A DNA stretch of 64,000 nucleotides from CAZUZS01 sp964624795. Its GTDB lineage: Bacteria; Calditrichota; Calditrichia; RBG-13-44-9. Location of the stretch: positions 46,499 to 110,498 of the forward strand of contig CAZUZS010000005.1 in the NCBI GenBank assembly GCA_964624795.1, in the 5' to 3' direction. Below the pieces are notes generated by a model, which ran no database searches, was not told the DNA's origin, and saw only the letters and a list, made by a program, of their open reading frames with translations. The position numbers and the translations under genes are program-made. Of the stretch, positions 53,701-62,732 are shown one piece after another (within the stretch, counting starts at the first letter, position 1; each line of letters begins with the position of its first letter).

Positions 53701-54471
53701 CTACCCGCTTATAATCAGTTGTTTAACTTTTGGCCCGATTTCTATATGATAAACATCGGGATTCAATTGCTCGTTAATTTTGAAATTTTTATGAAAAATA
53801 GCAACCATTTCTTTGCGAAGCGGCAGAATCACCCGGATCAGGCCAGGCAGAAGAATCCGGTTCACAAAACGATAATTTTTGAACTCCTGGCGCATCGTTA
53901 CCTGCCCGTTGTTTACAATCTCAAATTTTTGGAGAATGCCGGTTTGCGGCTCCACTTCGAAACGCCACTTGTTTTCATTAACGGCTGCCGAAAAAACGCC
54001 ATGCTTGCTGTCCACAAGCTTCAAATCCTCCGGCAACGGGACAAAACCCACCAATGCATTTTTGATTTGCCTGAACGTTAAATCCGTTTGTAGAAATGTG
54101 CTGTAATAATTATCGTCCAGAGAACCGGAAAAGAACTGGTTGTTGAACTGATTGTAAACGATGAATCGGTTGCGTCCTATGAATATCTTCCCGATATCCA
54201 ATCCCAGCGGCCCCTCTGCAGAAAGAAAAAAAGTGTCTGGCGCAGCATAAATTAATTGCGCGGTGAAATTCGTCGCCATCTCCGGGCTTTCCACGGTGAT
54301 CCGTGCGGTGCTTTGCAGGGTGTGCAGCGAATGGAAATTTTGTAGATAAACCTCCGGCCATTCGGAAAGCGTAGTTAATTGCAGACTGGCGGGTTGGCGC
54401 AATACGGATGGCGCGCAGCCCAGCAATAATACGAGGATTGTAATGAAAATCGGCCAGGCCAGTCGTCTCAT
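53701..54471 (-). CDS. DUF4292 (LolB-like) lipoprotein
   Basis: A 256-residue lipoprotein. A hydrophobic leader ends in a lipobox (L-L-L-G-C) at Cys19. The mature part is beta-rich and similar to DUF4292: T-A-R-I-T-V-E-S, L-S-A-E-G-P-L-G-L-D-I-G-K, F-I-V-Y-N-Q-F-N-N-Q-F-F-S-G, and an amphipathic N-K-W-R-F-E-V-E-P strand. Distant similarity to LolB and LolA, the carriers of outer-membrane lipoproteins, suggests a lipid-binding half-barrel in FCB bacteria that lack true LolB. It overlaps the upstream TPR lipoprotein by 4 bases (ATGA), a linkage that is conserved in relatives. Confidence 0.82.
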   Translation of the reverse strand: MRRLAWPIFITILVLLLGCAPSVLRQPASLQLTTLSEWPEVYLQNFHSLHTLQSTARITVESPEMATNFTAQLIYAAPDTFFLSAEGPLGLDIGKIFIGRNRFIVYNQFNNQFFSGSLDDNYYSTFLQTDLTFRQIKNALVGFVPLPEDLKLVDSKHGVFSAAVNENKWRFEVEPQTGILQKFEIVNNGQVTMRQEFKNYRFVNRILLPGLIRVILPLRKEMVAIFHKNFKINEQLNPDVYHIEIGPKVKQLIISG

Positions 54472-56153
54472 AAATTGCGGATTTTTTCTTTCAGTTCACT
54501 ATTTTGGGGATCTTTTTCTATGGCTTGTTCCCAATATTTGCGTGCTTCATCCGGCTGCCCCAGCTTGTAATACACGTCCCCCATGTGTTCGATTACTTCC
54601 GCGCTGTCCTCACGGGCGTTTAATGCTTTTTGAATAAAGCTGAGTGCCTCTTTGTATTGGCCCAGGTTATAATAAATCCAGCCGATGGTGTCCAGGTAAG
54701 CGCCGTTGTCAGGATCGATGCTTAGTGCCTTCTCCACCATCTGTTTTGCTTTTTCGAGATCGATTCCCCGGTCGGTTAGAGAGTAGCTGTAGTTATTCAA
54801 CAAGAGCGCATTGTCCGGATCTTGTTTCAGAGCAATTTCATACAGTGAATCGGATTTGTTCCACATCTTGAGCTTGTCGTACAAGGCTGCCAGCGAGGCG
54901 ATATTGTTGGTAGAATTTGGGTCGAGCTTGACGGCCTTTTCCAACGGTTCGAGCGCCTGCTGTTCTCTTCCGGCTTCCGACAAGGTGGAACCGTACATGC
55001 CCAGTAGATCGGGGTCGTTGGAGTGTATGGTCAGCGCCCTCTGCAACACGTCGATACTATTCTGGTATTTTTTTTCGCGATTGTAAATAACCGCCAGAAA
55101 AATCCAGCCATAGCGATTGCGCGGATTCTCCTGGGTAAGAAGCGTGAAGTAGTTCTCCGCCTGGTCGAACAACGCCTCCTCAAAGGCAATTCGTCCCAGC
55201 AGCTCCAGCGCGGCGGGGCGGAAATCATTGTCTTTCAACACCGGTTCCAGAACTGCTTTTGCAGAGTCGTATTTCTCCTGGTAATAGTAGGATTCCGCCA
55301 AAATGACCCGCGCCTGGGAATTGCTGCTGTCCATGGCGACAAGCGGCTGGTATGTTTGGTCTACGCCATTCCAGTTCTTTTCCGATCTGTAAATACGGTA
55401 AAGATTGGAAAGCGCGTCTTCGTAATCCGGATTTTCTGATAATATCCTATGATAAATTTTAATCGCCTGTGCGGTGTCCTTCTTGACCTCGAACAGGGTT
55501 CCAAGCACGAACATTGCATTTAGCTGGGTGGAATCTTCGCCTACAATGTTTTCCAGAACGCGCTGTGCCTCGTCAAAATTTTTGTTTTTAACATTCGCCA
55601 TTGCGTATTGCAGAGCCCGTTCGGTATCCCCGGGATAGTATTCGACTAATTTCTTATAAAAAGCCAATAACCTGTCGTTTAGTTTTAGATTGGTGTAAAG
55701 AAAGATCAGATTGTTTTGCACGGAACTACTGTAAGGATCTACCTTGAACAACTTTTCATAATAGCCAAGCGATTGCTGGAAATCTTTCAAATTATAGTAA
55801 GATTCACCCAGGTAATTCAAAATTTCCCGGTCCGTGGGATCGTAGACATAAGCCTTTTTTAGATATTTCACCGCGCTTTCATACTGCTGAAGCCGCATCA
55901 GGTCGCGGCCAATGGCCTTGTGGATCTGGGCTGAGGTTGAATCGTAAAGCAGCGCCTGGTAATATTCTATCAAGCCTTTTTCGTACTGGTCTTCAAAATC
56001 GTAAAGGGCGCCATTCAGGAAGTAATTGTATGCCTTTTCGTCGGAAGCCGGATCCCGGTTCTCTTTTGGTGTCTTGGCTAATTTGGCAGTGGAGGCGCAG
56101 CTTCCAAGAAACAGGGAGATAAATAATAAGAGCGTTATCTTTTTTATGCGCAT
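54468..56153 (-). CDS. TPR-repeat lipoprotein
   Basis: A 561-residue lipoprotein: leader residues 5-17 with lipobox L-G-S-C (Cys19), then about 14 tetratricopeptide repeats from residue 40 to the end. Typical copies carry Y-Y-Q-A-L-L-Y-D, Y-L-K-K-A-Y-V-Y-D-P, and the closing ones A-L-S-F-I-Q-K-A-L-N and Y-W-E-Q-A-I-E-K-D-P-Q-N. It is expected on the periplasmic face of the outer membrane. The stop overlaps the start of the DUF4292 gene, so the two are likely partners in lipoprotein or outer-membrane transport. A promoter-like pair lies about 30-60 bases upstream. Confidence 0.88.
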   Translation of the reverse strand: MRIKKITLLLFISLFLGSCASTAKLAKTPKENRDPASDEKAYNYFLNGALYDFEDQYEKGLIEYYQALLYDSTSAQIHKAIGRDLMRLQQYESAVKYLKKAYVYDPTDREILNYLGESYYNLKDFQQSLGYYEKLFKVDPYSSSVQNNLIFLYTNLKLNDRLLAFYKKLVEYYPGDTERALQYAMANVKNKNFDEAQRVLENIVGEDSTQLNAMFVLGTLFEVKKDTAQAIKIYHRILSENPDYEDALSNLYRIYRSEKNWNGVDQTYQPLVAMDSSNSQARVILAESYYYQEKYDSAKAVLEPVLKDNDFRPAALELLGRIAFEEALFDQAENYFTLLTQENPRNRYGWIFLAVIYNREKKYQNSIDVLQRALTIHSNDPDLLGMYGSTLSEAGREQQALEPLEKAVKLDPNSTNNIASLAALYDKLKMWNKSDSLYEIALKQDPDNALLLNNYSYSLTDRGIDLEKAKQMVEKALSIDPDNGAYLDTIGWIYYNLGQYKEALSFIQKALNAREDSAEVIEHMGDVYYKLGQPDEARKYWEQAIEKDPQNSELKEKIRNL

Positions 56154-56185
56154 GGTTCAAATATCTTTCTACGTTAACAAATTTA

Positions 56186-56215
56186 AATATACAGGAACTT
56201 TGCTTTTCTTTCCAA
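56186..56215 (-). promoter_or_regulatory. possible promoter of the TPR/DUF4292/GT operon
   Basis: On the minus strand TTGGAA (56215-56210), 18 bases, TATATT (56191-56186), about 30 bases before the TPR start codon. Moderate match to consensus. Confidence 0.4.
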
Positions 56216-56255
56216 GTGGAAAAAAATCCGTTGAGCGAGCGGTAGCAAAAACAGC

Positions 56256-56284
56256 TTGCATTAAAAAGGTGAACTTTCTATTTT
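56256..56284 (+). promoter_or_regulatory. possible promoter of the PBP1A gene
   Basis: TTGCAT (56256-56261), 17 bases, TATTTT (56279-56284), about 60 bases before the ATG at 56344. Moderate match to consensus. Confidence 0.35.
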
Positions 56285-56343
56285 TCATTGCTCTAATTAA
56301 ATCTTAATTAAAATAACAAGTTCCAAACAAAAAGCAGTGACAT

Positions 56344-58482
56344 ATGACCGAAGAAGAAAGACCGAATCCGAACGCAAATTCAGGATTTAAGCCGGTCGCA
56401 AAAGCGCGATTTAGAAATGTCTGGGGAAAAATGCAGGCACACCCGAAACTCGCATCAGGAGGGGTGCTTCTCATTTTATTCGCTGTCTATTTTATCTACT
56501 TGATCAGCGGTTTGCCTTCGCTGACAAAGCTGGAAAACATCGATCCGGCGCTGGTAACCCGCATCTATTCCGAAGATGGCGAAATAATACATGAGCTTTT
56601 CCGCTTCAACCGTGTGTACATTCCAATTGAAAAGATCCCCGATTACACAATTCAGGCGCTCTTATCCACCGAAGATCGCCGGTTTTATCAGCACTGGGGT
56701 ATTGATGTACACCGTATTCCCAAAGTGGTGATAGTGGACCTCACCTCCCTCAGTTTTCGCCAGGGATTCAGCACAATTACCATGCAGTTGGCAAGAAATC
56801 TCTATTTTTCGTTTGAAAGAACGATCAGCCGAAAAGTTCGTGAAATTCTGACGGCTTTGCAGATAGAAAGGACGTATTCCAAGGAAGAGATACTGGAGAT
56901 GTATCTCAACGTGGCCTATTTTGGCCACGGCGTCTATGGAATTGAAGCAGCCGCCAAAAAGTATTTTGATAAAGATGCATCCCAGCTAACCATTGAAGAA
57001 AGTGCCACGCTCATTCCGCTCCTCAAATCGCCGGCCGCTTATTCTCCCATTCTTCATCCGGATCGTTCCCTGGTGCGTAGAAACCTGGTTCTTCACAATA
57101 TGCTGGTGGTTGGCGACTTAACCCAGGCCCAATATGATAGTCTCTCCAAGCTGCCGCTGGTCGTAAACGAGTTCGAGCAGCAGGGCAAAATTGCGCCATA
57201 CTTCACGGAATACATACGGCAGAAACTTAATGCCATCGGGGATTCCCTGGGTGTGGATGTTTATGAAGACGGACTCAATGTCTATACCACCCTCAATTCA
57301 AAAATACAAGCGGCAATGGATTCGGCGGTAGCGGATCATTTGCCGGAACTGCAGGCGCGAGTTCGATCTAAACTCGCGAAGGTTAAAGAGAAAAGCGAAA
57401 TGTCCGATTCGCTCTTCGAGGAGAAAAGCAAGGTACAGATCGCGTTTGTAGCGATAAATCACCATAATGGACATATTATGGCAATGGTCGGCGGCAGGGA
57501 TTTTAAGGAATCAAAGTTTAACCGGGCGGTGCAGGCCAGGCGCCAGCCAGGCTCCGCTTTCAAGCCCTTTCTCTATACGGCGGCGATGGACAACGGATAC
57601 ACCCCAATCGACAAATTCTTGAACCAGCCGTATGTAGTAACCAATCTGGATGGAACCCGTTGGGACCCTGAAAATTATGATAAAACATTTGGCGGGCCGA
57701 CCACCTTGCGGGTAGGCCTTATGAAATCGCTCAATTTAATCGCAGTACGCCTGATCCAGGAGATTGGGCCCCAGGTGGTTGCCGAATATGCACATCGTAT
57801 GGGAATCAGCACCCCGTTGCGGCCGTTCCCCACACTTGCGCTGGGCAGCTCGGAGGTTATTCCCCTGGAATTGGTCTCCGCTTATGGTGTTTTCGCCGAT
57901 CAGGGGGTGCGGGTTGAGCCGTTAGCTATAACAAGGATTGAAGACCGTTACGGGAATGTTATTTACGAATCGCACACCAAAAGCAGGGAAATTCTGAGCC
58001 GCGCCACTGCATATATCATGACCGACATGCTGGAATCGGTAATCAACGGCGGCACCGGAGGCAGTGCTCGCTGGAAATACGGATTCCATAAGCCGGCAGC
58101 CGGCAAGACTGGCACCACAAACGATTACACCGATGCATGGTTCGTGGGATTTACTCCGGCCCTGACAGCCGGCGTGTGGGTAGGCTTGGATGATCCTAAA
58201 ATGTCGTTGGGTCGTGGGGAAACCGGGAATGCTGCAGCTCTTCCATTCTGGGCGGATTTTATGAAACGGGTGTACGAGACGGTGCGAATCCCGGATGAGA
58301 CATTCAAACAACCCCCGGATGTGATCCGGCTTCAAATCTGCGAGGACAGTGGAAAGCTGGCTACAAACTACTGTCCGCGGGTGGTGGACGAGGTGTTCAA
58401 TGTAAAATATCACCCCACCGAATTGTGCGATATTCATAAAGGGCCGAATCTCAATAAGAAAAAGCGCAACGTCATTTTTTAG
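56344..58482 (+). CDS. mrcA: penicillin-binding protein 1A (bifunctional peptidoglycan synthase)
   Basis: A 712-residue class A PBP of the inner membrane. After a 36-residue cytoplasmic tail and one transmembrane helix (about 38-60) comes the GT51 glycosyltransferase domain with STEDRRFYQHWG (catalytic Glu near 110) and the T-M-Q-L-A-R-N-L-Y block. The transpeptidase has S404-x-x-K407 in PGSAFKPF, S462-L-N464, and K-T-G-T near 588. It polymerises lipid II glycan and crosslinks peptides. The C-terminus carries a short Cys-containing tail (I-C-E-D-S-G-K-L-A) common in this family. A separate transcription unit. Confidence 0.95.
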   Translation: MTEEERPNPNANSGFKPVAKARFRNVWGKMQAHPKLASGGVLLILFAVYFIYLISGLPSLTKLENIDPALVTRIYSEDGEIIHELFRFNRVYIPIEKIPDYTIQALLSTEDRRFYQHWGIDVHRIPKVVIVDLTSLSFRQGFSTITMQLARNLYFSFERTISRKVREILTALQIERTYSKEEILEMYLNVAYFGHGVYGIEAAAKKYFDKDASQLTIEESATLIPLLKSPAAYSPILHPDRSLVRRNLVLHNMLVVGDLTQAQYDSLSKLPLVVNEFEQQGKIAPYFTEYIRQKLNAIGDSLGVDVYEDGLNVYTTLNSKIQAAMDSAVADHLPELQARVRSKLAKVKEKSEMSDSLFEEKSKVQIAFVAINHHNGHIMAMVGGRDFKESKFNRAVQARRQPGSAFKPFLYTAAMDNGYTPIDKFLNQPYVVTNLDGTRWDPENYDKTFGGPTTLRVGLMKSLNLIAVRLIQEIGPQVVAEYAHRMGISTPLRPFPTLALGSSEVIPLELVSAYGVFADQGVRVEPLAITRIEDRYGNVIYESHTKSREILSRATAYIMTDMLESVINGGTGGSARWKYGFHKPAAGKTGTTNDYTDAWFVGFTPALTAGVWVGLDDPKMSLGRGETGNAAALPFWADFMKRVYETVRIPDETFKQPPDVIRLQICEDSGKLATNYCPRVVDEVFNVKYHPTELCDIHKGPNLNKKKRNVIF

Positions 58483-58621
58483 ATTTCCTTGAGAACACAA
58501 GAAAAATGGCGCCTTGCAATCTCTGGCCATCGCGGGAATTCAAAGCGCGTATATTGCAGGATTAAGGACAAATGAAGCATCCGGTTGAATACAACAGCAG
58601 GAAAAACTTCCGACCGCTTTT

Positions 58622-59566
58622 ATGCAAGCATTAGCTGATCCCACCGGCAAAGTATTAAGATCCACCCGAAACAAGTACATCGTGATGTATGGTGACAGTT
58701 CCCTTGTTTGTACTGTTCGCGGTAAACTCGCCGGTGCTCCCAATGCTCCCATCCTGTCCGTAAAAGTTGGTGACGATGTTCTGGTGGAACGGGTATCGGA
58801 AGACGAAGGGGTAATTACCGAAATTCTGCCACGGCGTTCCAGATTGAGCCGGGCAGTTGAAGGGAAAGCGTACCGGGAACACATTATCGCTACTAATATC
58901 GATCAATTACTCATTATCATGTCTACCTCTCAACCGGAGTTCAAGTCCGGTTTGCTGGACCGTTATATTGTAATCGCCGAAAAGAATCGCCTGCACTCGG
59001 TGGTCTGTATTAACAAGGTCGATTTGAAAAATGAACAGGAGTTCTTTCCCTACCAAGAGTGGTATTCGGGGCTGGGATACCCGGTTTTCTTCACTTCTGC
59101 AAAAAGCGGGTACGGACTGGATGAACTAAGGAGCACATTAAAAGACAAGGTTTCCGCACTGGTCGGGCACTCCGGGGTCGGGAAAAGCGCTTTAATAAAA
59201 AGGCTGGAGCCGGGGCTTGATCTGAAGATTGCGGAGATCAGCAACAAAACCCGCAAAGGCAGGCATACCACCACATTTTCTCAACTTTTTCCGCTCGGTT
59301 TTGGCGGCTATGTAATTGATACGCCAGGCGTTCGGGAACTCGGATTGTGGGATATTTACCGGCATCAGCTAAAAGAATTTTTTGTGGAGTTTCGGGCATT
59401 TGAACCGCATTGCCAGTTCAATGACTGTATGCATCTCCGCGAGCCTGGCTGCGCCGTGAAAACAGCGGTGGAGGATGGAAGGATTTTTGGAGAACGCTAC
59501 CAGAATTACCAAAATATTCATTCCGATTTGCGGGCGGCACACTATGAATTAATTAAACGACGTTAA
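58622..59566 (+). CDS. rsgA: ribosome small subunit-dependent GTPase A
   Basis: A 314-residue circularly permuted GTPase that assists 30S subunit maturation. An OB-like N-terminal domain (about 1-80) is followed by the permuted GTPase: G4 as N-K-V-D-L, then G1 G-H-S-G-V-G-K-S near residue 182, and G3 D-T-P-G-V-R-E. The zinc finger is complete: C-x5-C-x-H-x5-C in H-C-Q-F-N-D-C-M-H-L-R-E-P-G-C. The start at 58622 is supported by the family N-terminus, but no strong ribosome site is visible. It follows PBP1A by 139 bases. Confidence 0.95.
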   Translation: MQALADPTGKVLRSTRNKYIVMYGDSSLVCTVRGKLAGAPNAPILSVKVGDDVLVERVSEDEGVITEILPRRSRLSRAVEGKAYREHIIATNIDQLLIIMSTSQPEFKSGLLDRYIVIAEKNRLHSVVCINKVDLKNEQEFFPYQEWYSGLGYPVFFTSAKSGYGLDELRSTLKDKVSALVGHSGVGKSALIKRLEPGLDLKIAEISNKTRKGRHTTTFSQLFPLGFGGYVIDTPGVRELGLWDIYRHQLKEFFVEFRAFEPHCQFNDCMHLREPGCAVKTAVEDGRIFGERYQNYQNIHSDLRAAHYELIKRR

Positions 59567-59724
59567 GTTGCTCTCCCCTCATTTTGAAATTATATTGGAC
59601 GGCATTTGTGTTCGGTGAATATCTTCCCCAACGCGGGCTAAGTGTTTTGTGAAAGGCGCCGGACTCAAAGGAATTCATACCGGGTTGGAGCCACGCACTC
59701 TCGACTCACTCAGGAATCTTGCAG

Positions 59725-61014
59725 ATGAATGCAGTCTACTTCATGATTTACAATTTCATTTTCATTCCCTTGTTTTATTTTTTGATTCACGTGATTGCCA
59801 TATTTCATCCGAAATTGAGACGCGGCATCGCCGGGCGCTACCGAACCTATCATATCCTTCGCAAAGCCGGACTTCAAAAGCGAAATCGTCCGGTGATGGT
59901 TGTTCATTGCGCATCGATGGGGGAGTTTGAACACATCAAATCATTTATTGTGGAGTTCAAAAAAGAGCGGCCCGACTTTCAAATTGTAGTGCTATTCTTC
60001 TCGCCGTCCGGTTATGAGAATGTCAAATCCTTTCCCGGCGTCGATCTGTTTCTCTATTGTCCCTTTGACTGGTTCGTGCCGGTGTGGCGTTTCATGAGGC
60101 GGCTGAAACCAAGACTCTGGGTTATTGCAAAACATGATGTATGGCCCAACCAGGTTTGGATGGCAGGTTTTTTAAACATTCCCGTCTTCCTTATTAATGC
60201 TTCGCTCCACCAGCAAAGCAGCCGCTTGCTGTGGTTTACCGTACCATTTCACCGCGCCATTTACCGTCACTTTACAAAGATTTTGACAATCTCCGAAAAC
60301 GACCGGCAGAATTTCAGACATTTGGCAGATGATAGCCAGTTGCGGGTAGCCGGCGATACCAAGTATGACCAGGTGATTTACCGGCGGGACGAATCATTAA
60401 AAAAGAATATCATTCCAAAGGAACGCCTTGCAAAACGCTGGGTGTTTGTTGCCGGAAGTACCTGGCCGGAAGATCAGCAGCATATTCTTCCCGCCGTTCG
60501 TTCACTGAGCCGCCGCTACCCGGAGTTTCTCGCGATTATCTGTCCCCACGAGCCGACACCGCAGCACCTGGAGCAGATCGCGGATCAATTTTCGAATGGC
60601 GATTTCCTCCGGCTTTCCGAAATAGAAAAATATTCCGGCCAGCCGATTATCGTTGTGGATTACATCGGCGTGCTTGCCAATCTTTACAGTCTTGGCAAAG
60701 CAGCCTATACAGGTGGAAGTTTCCGGCAAAATGTCCACAATGTTCTCGAGCCGGCAGTTTATGGTATCCCTGTGCTTTTTGGCCCGGTGAATCTGAATTC
60801 GCATGAGGCGCAATTGCTAAAAGCAGAAGGTGGGGGAATCGAGGTTCACAATGCGGAAGAAATCGAGCGCAACCTGGAAAAGTTTATGTTGAACGACATC
60901 TACCGGCTGGAGACTGGATTGAAAGCCTACCAGGTGGTGGAAAAAAACCGGGGCGCAACAAGACAGACTATAAATACAATTTTATCTTTTCTTGATGATA
61001 ATAGCAGCCGATAA
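59725..61014 (+). CDS. waaA: 3-deoxy-D-manno-octulosonic acid (Kdo) transferase
   Basis: A 429-residue membrane-associated GT30 glycosyltransferase that transfers Kdo from CMP-Kdo to lipid A, implying that the organism makes LPS. A hydrophobic N-terminal anchor (about 1-25) is followed by the acceptor domain with H-C-A-S-M-G-E-F-E (catalytic Glu, equivalent to the S-x-G-E motif) and the second domain with A-G-S-T-W-P-E-D and the GGSF loop. The ATG at 59725 has AGGAA 8 bases upstream and is chosen over a TTG two codons earlier. Other lipid A genes are not in the window. Confidence 0.9.
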   Translation: MNAVYFMIYNFIFIPLFYFLIHVIAIFHPKLRRGIAGRYRTYHILRKAGLQKRNRPVMVVHCASMGEFEHIKSFIVEFKKERPDFQIVVLFFSPSGYENVKSFPGVDLFLYCPFDWFVPVWRFMRRLKPRLWVIAKHDVWPNQVWMAGFLNIPVFLINASLHQQSSRLLWFTVPFHRAIYRHFTKILTISENDRQNFRHLADDSQLRVAGDTKYDQVIYRRDESLKKNIIPKERLAKRWVFVAGSTWPEDQQHILPAVRSLSRRYPEFLAIICPHEPTPQHLEQIADQFSNGDFLRLSEIEKYSGQPIIVVDYIGVLANLYSLGKAAYTGGSFRQNVHNVLEPAVYGIPVLFGPVNLNSHEAQLLKAEGGGIEVHNAEEIERNLEKFMLNDIYRLETGLKAYQVVEKNRGATRQTINTILSFLDDNSSR

Positions 61015-61075
61015 TTGAATCGATTTGACATGGCATATTCGATGAATTGACTGCTCTTGCTGAGGTTAATACTGA

Positions 61076-62464
61076 ATGAATAGAAAAATTATCAATGTTC
61101 TGCTGCTGCTTTTCGTTGCGTTTACGCTCTATAATACACTGATTCCATTTAATTTCGAAACCCATGGCTTGTCGCTGAATGAACTGCTGCGCCAGGCAGA
61201 CTGGGAACTGTTTGTTCACCAGGGACGGCGCGCGTCGCTCACCGACATTGCCGGCAACATTTTGTTGTTTCTCCCGCTCGGATTTTTGTTGTATCTCTGG
61301 GGCAGGCAACGTGGGATCAAGGGAATTTTGCTGGTCAGCGGCATTGTCGGTTTTCTGCTGAGCGTGTCCATTGAATTTCTTCAGCTATTTTTGGTGGCGC
61401 GGAATTCATCCGTTACCGATATCTTGAACAACACCGCCGGGACATTGGCCGGAACCGCCGGCGCGTTCATTTACTTTAGCACGGTCTCCAACACAGCAAA
61501 TCGTCATCTGCGTTATTTAATTGGCGAGCAGCCGTTGACCCTGATTCTGGTTATCATTTTTGTATTCCAGGCAGTTGGTGCAATCATTCCATTTAATGTA
61601 TCCATCACGATTTCAGATGTGCAAAAAAGCCTGAAGAATATTAATATTATCCCATTTCAGAATCATTCTCTCAGCCTGCTGCTACTCCATCGCCCCATGC
61701 CAATTGATTCAGTGCCTTTCGACTGGTATTTGTTTGTGGAGAACCTGTTGTTTTGGTCGGTCTGGGGATATATTTCCGCACTTTGTTATGCCGTCTACTG
61801 GCAAACGCGAAAGAACGGGTTGGTGCTCCTGTTGGGCGTTTCGTTTCTCGCCCCCCTGGTACTGGAAATTTTGCAGATATTTATTGTCTCCCGCTACAGC
61901 GATATAAACGATATCATATCTGCCTGGATCGGGATTTTGGCAGGACTAACTGTTTACGGGATGTACCGGCCACATCTAAAATACCGGAATGAAGAGCTCT
62001 GGCGCTGCCTTGGCGGGGCGTTGATTCTATACACAGGATTTATTCTTTTTGCGGGATTTCAGCCGTTTGATTTTGATTTTTCTTCCTACGGGCCAATAAG
62101 TAGTATCGATCACAGCGCATTTGTCCCTTTCTATTCCTACTTTAAAAAAACCAGCATCTGGAATATTTACGATCTCATTAATTCGCTTTTCTATTTTATG
62201 CCTGTCAGCTTTTACCTGAGCCACAGGTGGCTTCACAAAGGACGCAATTGGCCATCTATTTATTTAATGACCGGATTAACCGGATTTTTGATCGGTGGTA
62301 GCATAGAGTTATTCCAGGCGTTCTCCTATCTTAGAATTGCAGAGATAACCGATGCCCTGCTCTATGGCCTGGGCGGATTTTTGGGTACATTTCTTCTTTA
62401 TTATTTTTTGCGGGAAATTTCGCCTAACATTATTGTTTATGAAGAGCCTATCCCCATTGAGTAA
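61076..62464 (+). CDS. membrane protein with three tandem VanZ-like domains
   Basis: A 462-residue polytopic membrane protein with about twelve to fourteen hydrophobic helices. VanZ features recur three times at roughly 150-residue intervals: (1) T-L-I-P-F-N-F ... S-I-E-F-L-Q-L-F-L then S-V-T-D-I-L-N-N; (2) A-I-I-P-F-N-V ... L-E-I-L-Q-I-F-I then D-I-N-D-I-I-S-A; (3) G-F-Q-P-F-D-F ... S-I-E-L-F-Q-A-F then E-I-T-D-A-L-L-Y. A single VanZ domain is about 130 residues. VanZ proteins confer low-level teicoplanin resistance in enterococci by an unknown route. GAGG is 10 bases before the ATG. It follows waaA by 61 bases. Confidence 0.85.
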   Translation: MNRKIINVLLLLFVAFTLYNTLIPFNFETHGLSLNELLRQADWELFVHQGRRASLTDIAGNILLFLPLGFLLYLWGRQRGIKGILLVSGIVGFLLSVSIEFLQLFLVARNSSVTDILNNTAGTLAGTAGAFIYFSTVSNTANRHLRYLIGEQPLTLILVIIFVFQAVGAIIPFNVSITISDVQKSLKNINIIPFQNHSLSLLLLHRPMPIDSVPFDWYLFVENLLFWSVWGYISALCYAVYWQTRKNGLVLLLGVSFLAPLVLEILQIFIVSRYSDINDIISAWIGILAGLTVYGMYRPHLKYRNEELWRCLGGALILYTGFILFAGFQPFDFDFSSYGPISSIDHSAFVPFYSYFKKTSIWNIYDLINSLFYFMPVSFYLSHRWLHKGRNWPSIYLMTGLTGFLIGGSIELFQAFSYLRIAEITDALLYGLGGFLGTFLLYYFLREISPNIIVYEEPIPIE

Positions 62465-62658
62465 TTAATTGAAGCCCGAATACCCACTTGACACAGCTCC
62501 CCAATAGCTCGGCCTTTTTTGTGATTGTTCATCTCCATTCTGATCTGCTTCCATCCACATTTTGTTGAGTTTTGTCAGCGAATTTTTGCATAGAAAGGCA
62601 ATTTCCTGACAACACTTTAGGCAAAATAAAAAAAATATCATAATTTTCATTTTTGGTA

Positions 62659-62687
62659 TTGACAAAAAAACCTCATTTTTCTATATT
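62659..62687 (+). promoter_or_regulatory. sigma70-type promoter of the beta-propeller lipoprotein gene
   Basis: TTGACA (62659-62664), 17 bases, TATATT (62682-62687). Transcription would begin near 62694, about 40 bases before the chosen ATG. One of the best promoters in the window. Confidence 0.7.
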
Positions 62688-62732
62688 CTAATTACAAAAG
62701 GAACATGATTTAAAAAATTGATGGGGAATAAT

